Source: an uncultured Saprospiraceae bacterium
Lineage (GTDB): Bacteria; Bacteroidota; Bacteroidia; Chitinophagales; Saprospiraceae
Reading direction: 5' to 3'
Length of the DNA stretch: 56,541 bases
Assembly (NCBI GenBank): GCA_938045585.1
Contig: CALIAU010000035.1
Span: forward strand, 1-56,541
The number at the start of each line of letters is the position of its first letter. The stretch's first letter is position 1. Positions 18,471 through 28,532 of this stretch are shown piece by piece. The notes beneath the pieces are model-generated. The model made no database searches. It saw nothing but the letters and a program-made list of their open reading frames with translations, and had not been told where the DNA came from. The position numbers and the translations under genes were made by a program.

Positions 18471-18745
18471 CAAGAGTATTTATCATAGCATGTCTCTTAG
18501 TGTTTAGCGCCTGTGAAAAAGATAAGACGCCTAAACTTGTACTGGAAGAAGTCATGGCCGAAAAGAAGAAAAAGTTCTTGGAAGAAAAAAAAGAAGAATG
18601 CAAACAGAAAGCCTTTGAAGAAGCAAGACAGTATGTAGATTCGTTAGCAAATAAATGGGTCCAAGACGATTTACTAGATACCATTGACTTTCCAAGTAGA
18701 CCAGTACGTCCAGAGCGTCCAGAAGATATTTTAGAAAAGCATTAA
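18467..18745 (+). CDS. Second small lipoprotein in the lptB operon
   Basis: The 92-residue product has a signal peptide ending in the lipobox LVFSACEK (Cys16). A strongly charged helical segment follows (LEEVMAEKKKKFLEEKKEEC, about residues 26-45) that could form a coiled coil, and then a proline-rich C-terminus with SRPVRPERPEDIL. Not recognised as a known family. It starts within the previous lipoprotein stop (4-nt ATGA overlap). Like its neighbour it may be a periplasm-facing helper of LPS transport, but this is inferred only from gene order. Confidence 0.75.
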   Translation: MTRVFIIACLLVFSACEKDKTPKLVLEEVMAEKKKKFLEEKKEECKQKAFEEARQYVDSLANKWVQDDLLDTIDFPSRPVRPERPEDILEKH

Positions 18746-18834
18746 GATATATTTTTGAACATGTAACAAGTTCAACAGTTTTAGCGTTTAACGTCTGCAT
18801 GCTGTTGCTAATACGAACAATTAACTTTCCAATA

Positions 18835-21315
18835 ATGCAAAAACAACTTGTCAGCTTATGCGGCTGCTTTCTTTTTTGTACTAGTCTTCTTGCCCAGCTC
18901 AGTGGCGTTATTACAGATGATCTAAACAATCCACTTCCCTACGCTACAATCTATCTGCAAGGCAGTTCCACTGGAACAAGTAGTAATATAGAAGGTGAAT
19001 ATGTTTTTAATTTACCCAATGGAACACATAGTGTCGTATTTCAATATGTAGGATTTGAAACACAAATTATTGAAATAGAAATAGAGGGTGACGAACTCAT
19101 TAAAAATGTCACTCTGAGCCCATCCCAAGTAAACTTAGAAGAAGTCGTAATTGCTGCAGATGCAGAAGACCCCGCCTATGGAATTATTCGCAAGGCTATT
19201 GAAAAAAGAGAGTATTACAAGAATAAGATAAACACCTTTAAAGCAAAGATCTATATCAAAGGTCTTATAGGAGCTGACTACATTCCTGAATCATTTCTGG
19301 GGCAAGATCTAGGGACGCTAGAGGGCATCTTAGATTCCACGCGTCAGGGGGTACTCTATTTTTCGGAATCAGAATCGGACATATTTTTCAAAGCACCAAA
19401 CACCTACCGTGAGGTTATGCATGCTTCTAAAGTATCTGGAGAATCAAATGGCGTTAGCTTCAACAACTTTACTGACTCCCACTTTAACTTTTATGAGGAG
19501 CATCTTGAATTTAATAGAGACTTCTTATCACCGATAGCAGATAGAGCTCTCTCCTATTACAAATACAAATTATTAGGAACTACCTACGATAAAGATGGCA
19601 GAACAATAAATAAAATTGAAGTTATCCCAAAATCCAATAATGACCCTGTGTTTTTTGGTACAATTTATATTACAGATGATCTATGGAATATCCACAGTGT
19701 AGATCTAGCCTTAGAAGGAAGGGCAGCGAAAGATAATATAATTGATACGCTGAACATAAAGCAAATATTTGTCCCCCTAGGTGAGGAAGATAATTGGGTC
19801 ATGTTTTCTCAGGTCTTAAACATGACTATGGGAATATTCTCTGTTAAACTCAATGGTTCGTTTTCATTTGTTTTTAGAGATTATGAATTGAATATTGATT
19901 TACCAGATAATACATTTACAAGAGAAATTATTAAGATCAATGAAGATGCTCATAAGAATGACATTGCGTATTGGGATGCTGTAAGACCCATCCCTCTTAC
20001 CGAGAAAGAAAAACTAGACTATCAAAAGAAAGACAGTCTAGAAGTATTATGGAATACTGAGTCGTATAGAGACTCTATAGATCGTATTGATAATAAATTT
20101 ACTCCACTCAATCTGATCTTTGGTTATCAATATCTAAAGTCATTTAAAAACGAACGCTACTATTTCAACTCCCCTTTGAGTACGATACAGTTTAGTGCAG
20201 TGGAAGGATACAAACTTGCGCTTAATCTAGGTTATAGTAAATCAGACAAAGACTTTACTAAGTTCCTCTATATTAACCCGCAGGTATCCTATGCCTTTGC
20301 TGAGAAAAAATGGCGTGGAAATATAAACCTGAGACGTAAATCTAACAGTATAAACAATCAGCGTTTTGCCTTCAGTATCGGAAGAAAAATACTACAGTTT
20401 AATGAAAATAATCCGATAAGCAGATTTACTAATACCTTAGAAAGTTTAATTAGTAAGGAAAACTACATACGTCTATATGAAAAAGATGTGATTGACTTTT
20501 CATATAGAAGAGATCTACAAGCTGGTCTGCGATTAGGTGGTAAAATTGAAATAAGTAAACGAAGAGCCCTGACTCTGCATAGTGATCATAGTTGGTTTGA
20601 GAAAGATAAGGTATATGCAAACAATAATCTATTTAATCAAACAAACAGCGGCGTGGCCTTTGAAGACCACAGACACAATAGTATTCAGCTAGAATTAAAA
20701 TGGACTCCCAATTTAAAATACATTACAGCAGGCAAACGAAGAATAGACTATGGCTCTAGTTTTCCAACGCTGACCGTGGACTATAGAAAAGGATTAGCAA
20801 TTGCGGGTGGAGAAACAGACTTTGATAAAATACGTATAAACATCTTGGATAGAAAGGTAAATCTAAATATTTGGGGCTTCTTTGGCTATAGTTTAGAGTT
20901 TGGGAAATTCCTCAACAATAAGAATGTATACACAATTGATCTATTCCATTTTAATGGTAACCAGAGTTATGCTACAGATCGTATAGATCATCTGGGTGGC
21001 TTTAAGCGATTAAGGTTTTATGATCTCAGTCGCGATGCAGATTACTATAAGTATCATCTTGAATACCATGCTGCCGGAAGAATTCTAGATAAGATTCCTG
21101 TTATCCGAAATACAAATATGCAAATGGTTTTTAGCCATTCTGGTATTTTCCAAAAAGGCGTGGAATCATTTAGAGATGCCTATAGAGAGGCATCAATTGG
21201 CATTGAAGGAATAGGCTTTGGTGGACTTTCTTTGTTTAGACTAGACTACACACTAAGCTATCCAGGTGATTTTTCAGATCATGGGTTTACGCTGAGTACG
21301 CAGCAGCAGTTTTAG
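18835..21315 (+). CDS. DUF5686 outer-membrane protein with carboxypeptidase-regulatory-like domain
   Basis: The product (826 residues) starts MQKQLVSLCGCFLFCTSLLAQ, a signal peptide. A CarboxypepD_reg-like beta domain follows (LSGVITDDLNNPLPYATIYL to VVFQYVGFETQ, residues 22-85), then the DUF5686 region, predicted to form an outer-membrane barrel in its C-terminal half (alternating aromatic/polar strands ending in a terminal Phe). The family is abundant in Bacteroidota and functionally undefined. An upstream ATG (18799) is in frame, but only the chosen start gives a clean signal peptide. It lies 89 bp after the small lipoproteins and converges with the LRR gene with only 7 bp between stops. 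Confidence 0.85.
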   Translation: MQKQLVSLCGCFLFCTSLLAQLSGVITDDLNNPLPYATIYLQGSSTGTSSNIEGEYVFNLPNGTHSVVFQYVGFETQIIEIEIEGDELIKNVTLSPSQVNLEEVVIAADAEDPAYGIIRKAIEKREYYKNKINTFKAKIYIKGLIGADYIPESFLGQDLGTLEGILDSTRQGVLYFSESESDIFFKAPNTYREVMHASKVSGESNGVSFNNFTDSHFNFYEEHLEFNRDFLSPIADRALSYYKYKLLGTTYDKDGRTINKIEVIPKSNNDPVFFGTIYITDDLWNIHSVDLALEGRAAKDNIIDTLNIKQIFVPLGEEDNWVMFSQVLNMTMGIFSVKLNGSFSFVFRDYELNIDLPDNTFTREIIKINEDAHKNDIAYWDAVRPIPLTEKEKLDYQKKDSLEVLWNTESYRDSIDRIDNKFTPLNLIFGYQYLKSFKNERYYFNSPLSTIQFSAVEGYKLALNLGYSKSDKDFTKFLYINPQVSYAFAEKKWRGNINLRRKSNSINNQRFAFSIGRKILQFNENNPISRFTNTLESLISKENYIRLYEKDVIDFSYRRDLQAGLRLGGKIEISKRRALTLHSDHSWFEKDKVYANNNLFNQTNSGVAFEDHRHNSIQLELKWTPNLKYITAGKRRIDYGSSFPTLTVDYRKGLAIAGGETDFDKIRINILDRKVNLNIWGFFGYSLEFGKFLNNKNVYTIDLFHFNGNQSYATDRIDHLGGFKRLRFYDLSRDADYYKYHLEYHAAGRILDKIPVIRNTNMQMVFSHSGIFQKGVESFRDAYREASIGIEGIGFGGLSLFRLDYTLSYPGDFSDHGFTLSTQQQF

Positions 21316-21322
21316 ATCAATC

Positions 21323-24300
21323 CTAATTCTTAAAAATCTTAGCTGTTTTAGTGATGCCATTTCGTAGAGTAACCTTGCATAGATATAAGGCTGGAATATA
21401 GCTAGACAAATCAATAGAATTCTTTCCGAAAAGAATTTCTAAGCGTTTTCCATGTGTACTAAACAATTCAATTTTTTCTATTTCATATGGAGATGTAATA
21501 TGCAAAATAGCTACCACTGGCTGTGGATGAAAAACAACTTGCAAATCTTCAATATCTTCTGTATTAGAAACAATTAAATCTTCACCATCACAATCTTCAT
21601 CTATGCCGTTATTAGCTATCTCCACAGCACCTGGATAAATTGTAGGATCTGTATCATCGCAATCCTCCAAAGAATGCGCTCCATCCTCATCAGCGTCCTC
21701 TACAATAAAAGTTTCTGTTTCATTTGTGATTATCGCAGGATTGAAGTCAAAATAAATATCTGCTTTATTATTTAAAGTGCTATGTAACTCTAAATCGTCT
21801 AGCGTTTTCACCTTAAATAATACGTAACCATCATTATTTTCATCATCAAAAGGAAGTTCAATATCTTTAAACACAAAGTCAACTCTATTTTCTTTCACTA
21901 TTCTTGTCTTAACAGTATGACTTGCACTTATAACTTCTAAGGTATGAATATCAAACATCGCAGGATTAATTGTATCCGTAACTATTACGTTTACAGCTGA
22001 GGCTGTTCCAGTATTTTCAAATCGTATTAAAAAATCAACAAATTCTCCTATCATATCGGAATTAAAGAAATTCCCTTGAAGACATTGCTTATCATTAGGG
22101 TCATAGGAATTGACCACAGTATCCCCAAATCTATAGAAATTATTACTGTAGATACATTCATTATCTATCTCTTTAAAATCTGCAGTAAACTGGACTGTTT
22201 CTCCTCCTGTTAGTGGAATGTCATCTGTTGGCCTATTAAGTTCAACTCGGACTTTATATTCTCTTCTTTGAAAGGGTTCTAAGTCTTCTACAATCCATGA
22301 AATAACAGAACCACTGGAATTTGATGCTTCCGGAGTTGTTGACAATACTTCCATCCATTGGCTGTTAAACGTAAATTCCAATAATGAAGAGGCAGTTGCA
22401 CTGCCCAAGTTTTCACAAATGATTGTCAGGTCCGTTTCAAAACCAGGACGAAACTGTTCTTCAGCAAACATCGTTACGCTTAAATCTGGCTTTTCAAGTT
22501 TTGGCTGAACACAAAAATCCTGATGAATAACATTTAATGTATCAGTTGCTGTTAAGACAATACTTTCAGGACTAATATCAAATATGGAATTGTCAACTCT
22601 TCTCAAACTGACGCTATAAGAATCCAAAAGATTTATTGAGCTGTAAATTCCGTTCTCATCACTAATAGAACTTGTTATATTATTATCTACTTCAAATACT
22701 ACGTTGGCATACGGGATAGGTTTTGTTTTACTTACACAATCATCTTCGCTGTAGAATACCTCCCCCTTTATAATGCTAAATCCAGAATCACAATTTTCAC
22801 CTGTATAAAACTCAACTAGAGGAAAACGTGTAGGATCAATTTTCGAAGAGATAGCATCAAAATCCTCCAAGTCTAAACATACAAACTGCAAGTTCGGATT
22901 ATTAGAAAAATTCCCATTTGTATTTGTTATGCCATTCTTTAAGATTATACTTTCTAATTTATTGTCATGACAATTTAAAGTTCCGTTCTTAGTCACCCCA
23001 GATAAATCAAGGTGTTCAAGTTTATTTTCATGGACATTCACAACTCGCAATACAGGATGTGTTCCTAAAGTTATTTCCTTTAATTCATTTTGAACTACTC
23101 TTAATTCTTCTAACTTGTTCAAAGAAGAAACATCTAAGCGAATTAAGTTATTATCCAAACATCTCAATATCTCCAATTTAGGCGCCACTAAGTCTAAATT
23201 TATCAATTCATTTTCTTCACAATTTAGTTCTGTTAAATTTGGATTATTAATGCTTAAGGTTGCAATCTGATTGTTTGAACAATTTAAATCCACTAAGTGC
23301 TCTAAGTTTTCAACTGATAGACTTTGAAGTTCATTTTCCCAACAATCTAAGTAGGCAAGATTTGGAAGCTCTTCCAGAAATAACTCCTGCAGATCGTTAC
23401 GTACACATCTCAAAACCTCCAAAGAATCTAAGCCAATCAATCTAAGCTTGAATAAATCATTTGAACCACAATCCAAAGATTTTAGATTTGGAAAATTCAT
23501 TAACACTAAGCTATCTAAGCTATTCCCACTCAGTTTTAAGAATTCTAAACTTGGTAAATTACTCAACTCTACCGTGCTAAGGTCAATTCTATTGTTAGAA
23601 AAATATAGTTCTCTTAAACTTGATAAACCTTCTAATGTAAACTCCGGCAGTAAACACTCTCCAATGTTTAAGATTTCTAAATTCTGGAAAATTTCTTCTT
23701 CCAAATCTGGAATTTTTGTAAGATTAGTACCATTTAAAATGAGCTTTATCAAAGAGTGTGCATTTGTGATATTTAATTGCTCTAGAGATGAGTTACTTAA
23801 ATCTAATTCTTCGAGTTTTTCTAAGCCATACATGTTAAAAGTTACAATATCGGTATAACGTAAGCTTAATTTTCTTAGAGAATCTAATGAATTAAGAAAT
23901 TCAGTTTCTAATGCAATGCTATTTTGGCCATCAAGAATTAAGTTCCTTAGATTGCTTAATGTGTTGTTTTCGAAACTAATTAATTTAGCATCAAAACTTA
24001 GACTAAAATCTAATTCTTCTATTTTCGGAATTACATTTTCAGAAAAAGAAGTCAATCCATCACTTACATTTCCTAAACTAAAATCTAGTAATTCCGGTAA
24101 GACATTATTATCTATTGAGCTTACATTACTATTCCAATTAAAATTAATACGAGTTAAATTAGGGAAATTGTTATTATCAAATCTTGTAAAAGCATCTATC
24201 GAAGAAAGATTAAGTTCCTCTAATCTATCATGTGACACATTAATTAGACTTGGTATAAGACAATCACTGCATTCAAATATTCGCAACGAATCATGTTTAT

Positions 24301-24709
24301 TAAAATCAAAACTTGTTATCGGACAATCGTTTAAATCTATTACTTGCAATAAACTTTGATCTGGAAAAATTATAGTATTAAAACCTCCACGTAACACACT
24401 AAATTCTTTTAGTTTTGACAAAGCAGACAGGTCTATACTACTCACTTGATCTCCAGTCCACAACCTCAAATCTTCCAAATTTACAAAAGCTTCAAGTCCT
24501 GTAAAATCCTCTACTCCCTCATCAGTTAGCCAAAGTCCATCAATAGATTCTGCTTCTACAACTTGTATTTCACCATCATTATTATCATCAGCTTTTTGCA
24601 GTAATTCCGCTTTTAGAATTGGGTCAGGGATAAAAACATTTTGGGCATGTGCAAAAATACTTAACAAAGTAAATGTTAGAATAAATAAACTTTTCAATTG
24701 GGTGTGCAT
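21323..24709 (-). CDS. Leucine-rich-repeat surface protein with MopE-like segment and T9SS sorting domain
   Basis: Secreted protein (1128 residues). A signal peptide (1-22) is followed by more than twenty leucine-rich repeats of about 21-23 residues (about 50-620; typical unit LKSLDCGSNDLFKLRLIGLD). Next come a carboxypeptidase-regulatory-like segment, a CARDB/DUF11-like region, and a DUF7619-type domain (SYDPNDKQCLQG and YFDFNPAIITNETETF). A calcium- or metal-binding MopE-like motif follows (DADEDGAHSLEDCDDTDPT and NNGIDEDCDGED), and finally a short C-terminal sorting domain (from VVFHPQPVVAILHIT to KTAKIFKN). This is a typical T9SS cargo mosaic. The LRR part suggests protein or glycan binding; no enzyme motif is visible. 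Confidence 0.87.
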   Translation of the reverse strand: MHTQLKSLFILTFTLLSIFAHAQNVFIPDPILKAELLQKADDNNDGEIQVVEAESIDGLWLTDEGVEDFTGLEAFVNLEDLRLWTGDQVSSIDLSALSKLKEFSVLRGGFNTIIFPDQSLLQVIDLNDCPITSFDFNKHDSLRIFECSDCLIPSLINVSHDRLEELNLSSIDAFTRFDNNNFPNLTRINFNWNSNVSSIDNNVLPELLDFSLGNVSDGLTSFSENVIPKIEELDFSLSFDAKLISFENNTLSNLRNLILDGQNSIALETEFLNSLDSLRKLSLRYTDIVTFNMYGLEKLEELDLSNSSLEQLNITNAHSLIKLILNGTNLTKIPDLEEEIFQNLEILNIGECLLPEFTLEGLSSLRELYFSNNRIDLSTVELSNLPSLEFLKLSGNSLDSLVLMNFPNLKSLDCGSNDLFKLRLIGLDSLEVLRCVRNDLQELFLEELPNLAYLDCWENELQSLSVENLEHLVDLNCSNNQIATLSINNPNLTELNCEENELINLDLVAPKLEILRCLDNNLIRLDVSSLNKLEELRVVQNELKEITLGTHPVLRVVNVHENKLEHLDLSGVTKNGTLNCHDNKLESIILKNGITNTNGNFSNNPNLQFVCLDLEDFDAISSKIDPTRFPLVEFYTGENCDSGFSIIKGEVFYSEDDCVSKTKPIPYANVVFEVDNNITSSISDENGIYSSINLLDSYSVSLRRVDNSIFDISPESIVLTATDTLNVIHQDFCVQPKLEKPDLSVTMFAEEQFRPGFETDLTIICENLGSATASSLLEFTFNSQWMEVLSTTPEASNSSGSVISWIVEDLEPFQRREYKVRVELNRPTDDIPLTGGETVQFTADFKEIDNECIYSNNFYRFGDTVVNSYDPNDKQCLQGNFFNSDMIGEFVDFLIRFENTGTASAVNVIVTDTINPAMFDIHTLEVISASHTVKTRIVKENRVDFVFKDIELPFDDENNDGYVLFKVKTLDDLELHSTLNNKADIYFDFNPAIITNETETFIVEDADEDGAHSLEDCDDTDPTIYPGAVEIANNGIDEDCDGEDLIVSNTEDIEDLQVVFHPQPVVAILHITSPYEIEKIELFSTHGKRLEILFGKNSIDLSSYIPALYLCKVTLRNGITKTAKIFKN

Positions 24710-24829
24710 ATTGTGTTCATTATTTATAAAAATTCAGCAGTAAGTAAGATTGTAATTTTATCATATCATCAATCTTTTCTTAAGCAATCTTAATATACAA
24801 CTTTAATATTTATCTGTAATCTACTTTCT

Positions 24830-24973
24830 CCCGCGATAGGGGTAGTAAGGGAGACGCTTGCAAGCGTATGCTGGCAAGTGGCTGTCCGTAGCGGGTCGGC
24901 ATAGGCGCAGTTGCAAAGAGGACGGAACCCCTGGATGACCCGGACCTGGCTGCAGAGCAGCTGGGTATCGCCC
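24830..24973 (-). repeat. Structured intergenic element, copy 2
   Basis: On the minus strand it begins GGGCGATACCC and ends CTATCGCGGG. GCGATA (24833-24838) and TATCGC (24966-24971) pair perfectly. The core has GGGTCATCCAGGGGTTCCGT and CTCCCTTACTACCCC, nearly identical to copy 1. The hairpins differ: GCTGC/GCAGC, and a palindromic ACGCTTGCAAGCGT. It begins 17 nt after the stop codon of the sorbosone-dehydrogenase-like gene, in the same direction. A 65-codon ORF laid over it is not a gene. Confidence 0.8.
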
Positions 24974-24990
24974 AAATAATAAAACAAGTT

Positions 24991-26148
24991 CTAACCCTTA
25001 TATGTCACGCGGTAAATGACATCCGCAAAGTCATCTGAAATAAGTAGTGAGCCATCTGGCATCCATTCCAAATCCACTGGTCTTCCCCATACCTCATCTG
25101 TCTTGGTGTCTAACCATCCATCAATAAATGGACGGTAGCCTGAAGCGGTAGAACCGTCCAAATCGACAGTCGAAATCTGGTAGCCTATTTTCTTAGAGCG
25201 ATTCCATGAACCATGTTCGGCAATAAAAATATTATCATGCATTGCCTCTGGAAAAACTTGCTTGTCACAGAATTCCATGCCTAGGGGTGCTGTATGTGGC
25301 CCAAGGTTTTGAGCGGGTTGAGTGAATTCACTACAGGCTTTCTTTTCACCAAAATCAGGATCAGCTAAATCTCCTTGGTGGCAGTAAGGATATCCAAAAT
25401 GCATGTTGTCCTTAGGTGCGTGATTCAATTCACAGGCAGGGATGTCGTCGCCTAACATATCTCTTCCATTATCTGTAAACCAAAGTTCTCCGCTCTCAGG
25501 ATGCCAATTAAATCCGACGGTATTCCGAACGCCATGTTGGACGACCTCCATACCTGTGCCATCCGGATTAATCCTTGTAATAGACGCATACACTTCATTT
25601 TCTTTCTCGCATATATTACAGGGTGCACCTACAGGCACATAAAGTTTACCATCTGGACCAAAGGCAATATATTTCCAACCATGGTGTTTCTCTGTAGGAT
25701 ACTGATCATAAACTACTTCTGGTGAACCCGGGCTAGAGAGTTTGTTTTCTATATCTGAAAATTTTAAAATTCTATTTACCTCGGCTACATAGAGATCGCC
25801 ATCTTTAAATGCAACCCCATTGGGCATGTTTCCGCCTGTCATGAGGGTGTATTTTTTGTCTACCTTATTATCTCCATCTGTATCCTTAAGCGCGTATACA
25901 TTTCCAACATCACGTGTACCCACGAACAGTGTACCATCTGGGCTTAAACACATGGAGCGCGCATTGACAACGTCTTCTGCAAACAATTCGATTGTAAAAC
26001 CATCGGGTAGATTTAATGTCTCAAGAGGCAGACTTGCCATCTCCTTTTTCTCGGCAACATTTTTAGTGGGTGGATTCACAGAATTATTGCATGCAGCTGC
26101 AAAGAATAATAAGAAGGCAAATTTTATCGGTGTAATAAGTAAACTCAT
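24991..26148 (-). CDS. PQQ-dependent sugar (sorbosone) dehydrogenase-like lipoprotein
   Basis: Predicted periplasmic or outer-membrane lipoprotein (385 residues) with lipobox FFAAACNN (Cys20). The body is a six-bladed NHL/soluble glucose dehydrogenase-like propeller with LPDGFTIELFAEDVVNAR, MCLSPDGTLFVGTRDVGNVY, GPDGKLYVPVGAPCNICEKE and WFTDNGRDMLGDD. This matches the L-sorbosone dehydrogenase / GDH-B superfamily, which oxidises sugars with PQQ. Whether this member binds PQQ is not provable by eye, and many Bacteroidota relatives have unknown substrates. Its start codon lies only 30 bp from that of the divergent metalloprotease gene. A structured element follows its stop. Confidence 0.85.
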   Translation of the reverse strand: MSLLITPIKFAFLLFFAAACNNSVNPPTKNVAEKKEMASLPLETLNLPDGFTIELFAEDVVNARSMCLSPDGTLFVGTRDVGNVYALKDTDGDNKVDKKYTLMTGGNMPNGVAFKDGDLYVAEVNRILKFSDIENKLSSPGSPEVVYDQYPTEKHHGWKYIAFGPDGKLYVPVGAPCNICEKENEVYASITRINPDGTGMEVVQHGVRNTVGFNWHPESGELWFTDNGRDMLGDDIPACELNHAPKDNMHFGYPYCHQGDLADPDFGEKKACSEFTQPAQNLGPHTAPLGMEFCDKQVFPEAMHDNIFIAEHGSWNRSKKIGYQISTVDLDGSTASGYRPFIDGWLDTKTDEVWGRPVDLEWMPDGSLLISDDFADVIYRVTYKG

Positions 26149-26178
26149 GTTATATTTAAGCTGATTATACTCTAAGAT

Positions 26179-28524
26179 ATGATAAAGAAATTACTCCTTA
26201 CGATACTTCTTGCTTCTCCTTTGTTTCTTTTTGCACAAAATTATACGGGTTATTTTAACTTTAGCTGGGATGCCAATACAGGTAAAATATTTTTAGAGGT
26301 ACCTGCGGATAGGTTAGAGCAGGAGTTTTTGTACGTCAATAGCCTTACAAATGGTGTGGGGTCTAATGATATAGGATTGGACAGAGGGCAGTTAGGAGAT
26401 GATAGAATAGTCTATTTTAGAAAGGCAGGCAATACACTGCTACTTACGGAGGCAAATTTAAAATATCGTGCCCTAAGTGATAATCCAAAAGAAGTACAGG
26501 CGGTAAAAGAAGCCTTCGCGCATTCTGTTATCTGGGGCTTCAAGATCCTTAAACAAGTCAATGGCAATGACCTGGTTGATCTCACTCCCTTCATATTACG
26601 CGATGCACATGGAGTCGTAAAACGCTTAACTGAAAGAAAACAAGGAACCTATAAACTGGAGCCTTCTCGATCAGCAATTGACATCAACAATACCTTTGGC
26701 TTTCCTAAGAATTCTGAATTTGAAAGCATCATTACCTATGTAGGACAGGCGCAGGGGGATTTTATAAAATCCGTAAGTCCCAATGCAGATGTAATAACTG
26801 TACAGCAGCATCACTCCTTTATAGAGCTACCAGATGAGCAATATACGCCTAGAAAATTTCATCCAGAAGCTGGCTTCAATATGACCAGCTTCTATGACTA
26901 TGCCAACCCCATTGGGGAAGATATGCGGGTGCGCTACATCAACAGACATCGTCTGGAGAAAAAAGATCCCTCCGCATCCATGAGTGAAGCGGTAGAACCT
27001 ATCGTGTATTATCTAGATCCGGGCTGTCCTGAACCTGTAAAATCAGCTCTGCTTGATGGCGCACGATGGTGGAATCAGGCCTTCACAGCTGCTGGATTTA
27101 AGGATGCCTTTCAAGTAAAAATTCTTCCAGAAGATGCCCACCCTATGGATGTGCGTTATAATGTTATTCAGTGGGTACATAGAAGCACGCGCGGATGGTC
27201 TTATGGTGCAAGCGTGGTAGATCCTCGCACGGGTGAAATAATGAAAGGGCATGTTTCTTTAGGCTCTTTGCGTGTACGACAGGACTTTATGATTGCACAA
27301 GGGATTTTATCAAATTATAAAAACGGGGAAACGGATCCACGCATCTTAGAAATGGCACTCGCTAGATTGCGTCAGTTATCTGCCCATGAGATAGGACATA
27401 CGATTGGCTTATCACACAATTTCGCATCTTCTGTAAATGGACGAGCTTCCGTGATGGACTACCCCCACCCCTTTATAGAACTTGTTGCAGATTCTGACAT
27501 TGATTTGTCCAATGCCTATGACACCAAAATAGGTGCCTGGGACAAACGTGCGATTATATATGGTTACGGAATTCCGGATGCAGGACAATCAGAGGAAGAC
27601 TTCTTACGTAATACTATTCAAGAAACGAACAATCAGGGCTTACTTTTTATCTCGGATCGCGATGCAAGACCCAAAGGAGGTTTGCATCCCTATGCGCATT
27701 TATGGGACAATGGCAACGATCCCATTGCAGAATTAGAACGACTCAGTGCGCTTAGAAAAAACACGATGGACCGCATGGGTGTACAAAGTTTACCTGAGGG
27801 TACTCCCTATTCAGAATTAGAAAATATACTGGTGCCCGTGTATCTGATGCATAGGTATCAGATAGAGGCAGTTGCAAAATTAATTGGAGGTGTAGATTTT
27901 AATTATGCGAGCAAAGGATCTTCCGACTTAAAAATGGCGGATGTTTCTGAGGAGATTCAGAAAAGAGCAATGCAGGCCTTATTAAAAACACTAGACGAAG
28001 ATTTTTTAAGCATTCCCCAAGACTTGTTAGATTTAATTCCACCGCAAGCCTTTGGTTATGCAAGAAACAGAGAATCGTTTAAGGGTAAAACGGGATCACT
28101 CTTTGATTTTACCTCAGCAGCAGAAGCGTCCGCGCATCATAGTTTGGAATTTATGTTAGATCCAGAACGACTTGCGCGTCTTAGTGCTAAATCCGTCTTG
28201 GGTTCTTATCTAGATGGCATAAGTAATCATGTATTTAATAAACAAAAGAATGGCCATTTGAATCGAATGGTAGAAAAACTACTGTTTATACATTATTTAA
28301 AACTTGCCAATGATCCAAAGGTCGATAAACACGTAGCTGCTAGTGCACAATTGCAGGCACAAAACATATGGCAAATGTATGGCAACGTTAAAAGGGATTT
28401 AGAAGAAAATGCACATCGGAGCTTTTTTATGAAACATTTTAACGCCATGACTATGGAAGCTGAAATCAGTAAGCTGCCTTCCTTTAGTAAGATGCCTCCT
28501 GGCTCGCCGATTGGGTGTCATTAG
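26179..28524 (+). CDS. Secreted zinc-dependent metalloprotease (DUF5117/DUF4953 type)
   Basis: Exported protein of 781 residues with signal peptide (residues 1-20, ending LFAQ). The N-terminal half resembles DUF5117. The zincin site is HEIGHTIGLSHN (starting at about residue 403), a full HExxHxxGxxH metzincin-type motif, followed by a VMDYPHPF Met-turn. The C-terminal DUF4953-like region completes the family pattern known from Bacteroidota. Substrate unknown. It is transcribed divergently from the sorbosone-dehydrogenase-like gene across only 30 bp, so the two 5' regions must overlap. No T9SS sorting domain is visible. Confidence 0.88.
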   Translation: MIKKLLLTILLASPLFLFAQNYTGYFNFSWDANTGKIFLEVPADRLEQEFLYVNSLTNGVGSNDIGLDRGQLGDDRIVYFRKAGNTLLLTEANLKYRALSDNPKEVQAVKEAFAHSVIWGFKILKQVNGNDLVDLTPFILRDAHGVVKRLTERKQGTYKLEPSRSAIDINNTFGFPKNSEFESIITYVGQAQGDFIKSVSPNADVITVQQHHSFIELPDEQYTPRKFHPEAGFNMTSFYDYANPIGEDMRVRYINRHRLEKKDPSASMSEAVEPIVYYLDPGCPEPVKSALLDGARWWNQAFTAAGFKDAFQVKILPEDAHPMDVRYNVIQWVHRSTRGWSYGASVVDPRTGEIMKGHVSLGSLRVRQDFMIAQGILSNYKNGETDPRILEMALARLRQLSAHEIGHTIGLSHNFASSVNGRASVMDYPHPFIELVADSDIDLSNAYDTKIGAWDKRAIIYGYGIPDAGQSEEDFLRNTIQETNNQGLLFISDRDARPKGGLHPYAHLWDNGNDPIAELERLSALRKNTMDRMGVQSLPEGTPYSELENILVPVYLMHRYQIEAVAKLIGGVDFNYASKGSSDLKMADVSEEIQKRAMQALLKTLDEDFLSIPQDLLDLIPPQAFGYARNRESFKGKTGSLFDFTSAAEASAHHSLEFMLDPERLARLSAKSVLGSYLDGISNHVFNKQKNGHLNRMVEKLLFIHYLKLANDPKVDKHVAASAQLQAQNIWQMYGNVKRDLEENAHRSFFMKHFNAMTMEAEISKLPSFSKMPPGSPIGCH

Positions 28525-28532
28525 GGGTATTA

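Noticed and set aside
18755-18775. Terminator TTGAAC/GTTCAA after the small lipoproteins
   Set aside because: Only a 6-bp stem with a 9-nt loop and an interrupted T-run; too weak to list.
23448-24359. Rightward ORFs of 136 and 147 codons opposite the LRR gene
   Set aside because: Leu/Ser-rich antisense shadows of the leucine-rich repeats, without any domain or start signal.
24790-24987. 65-codon leftward ORF
   Set aside because: It lies on structured element copy 2; its codons follow the repeat, not protein selection.
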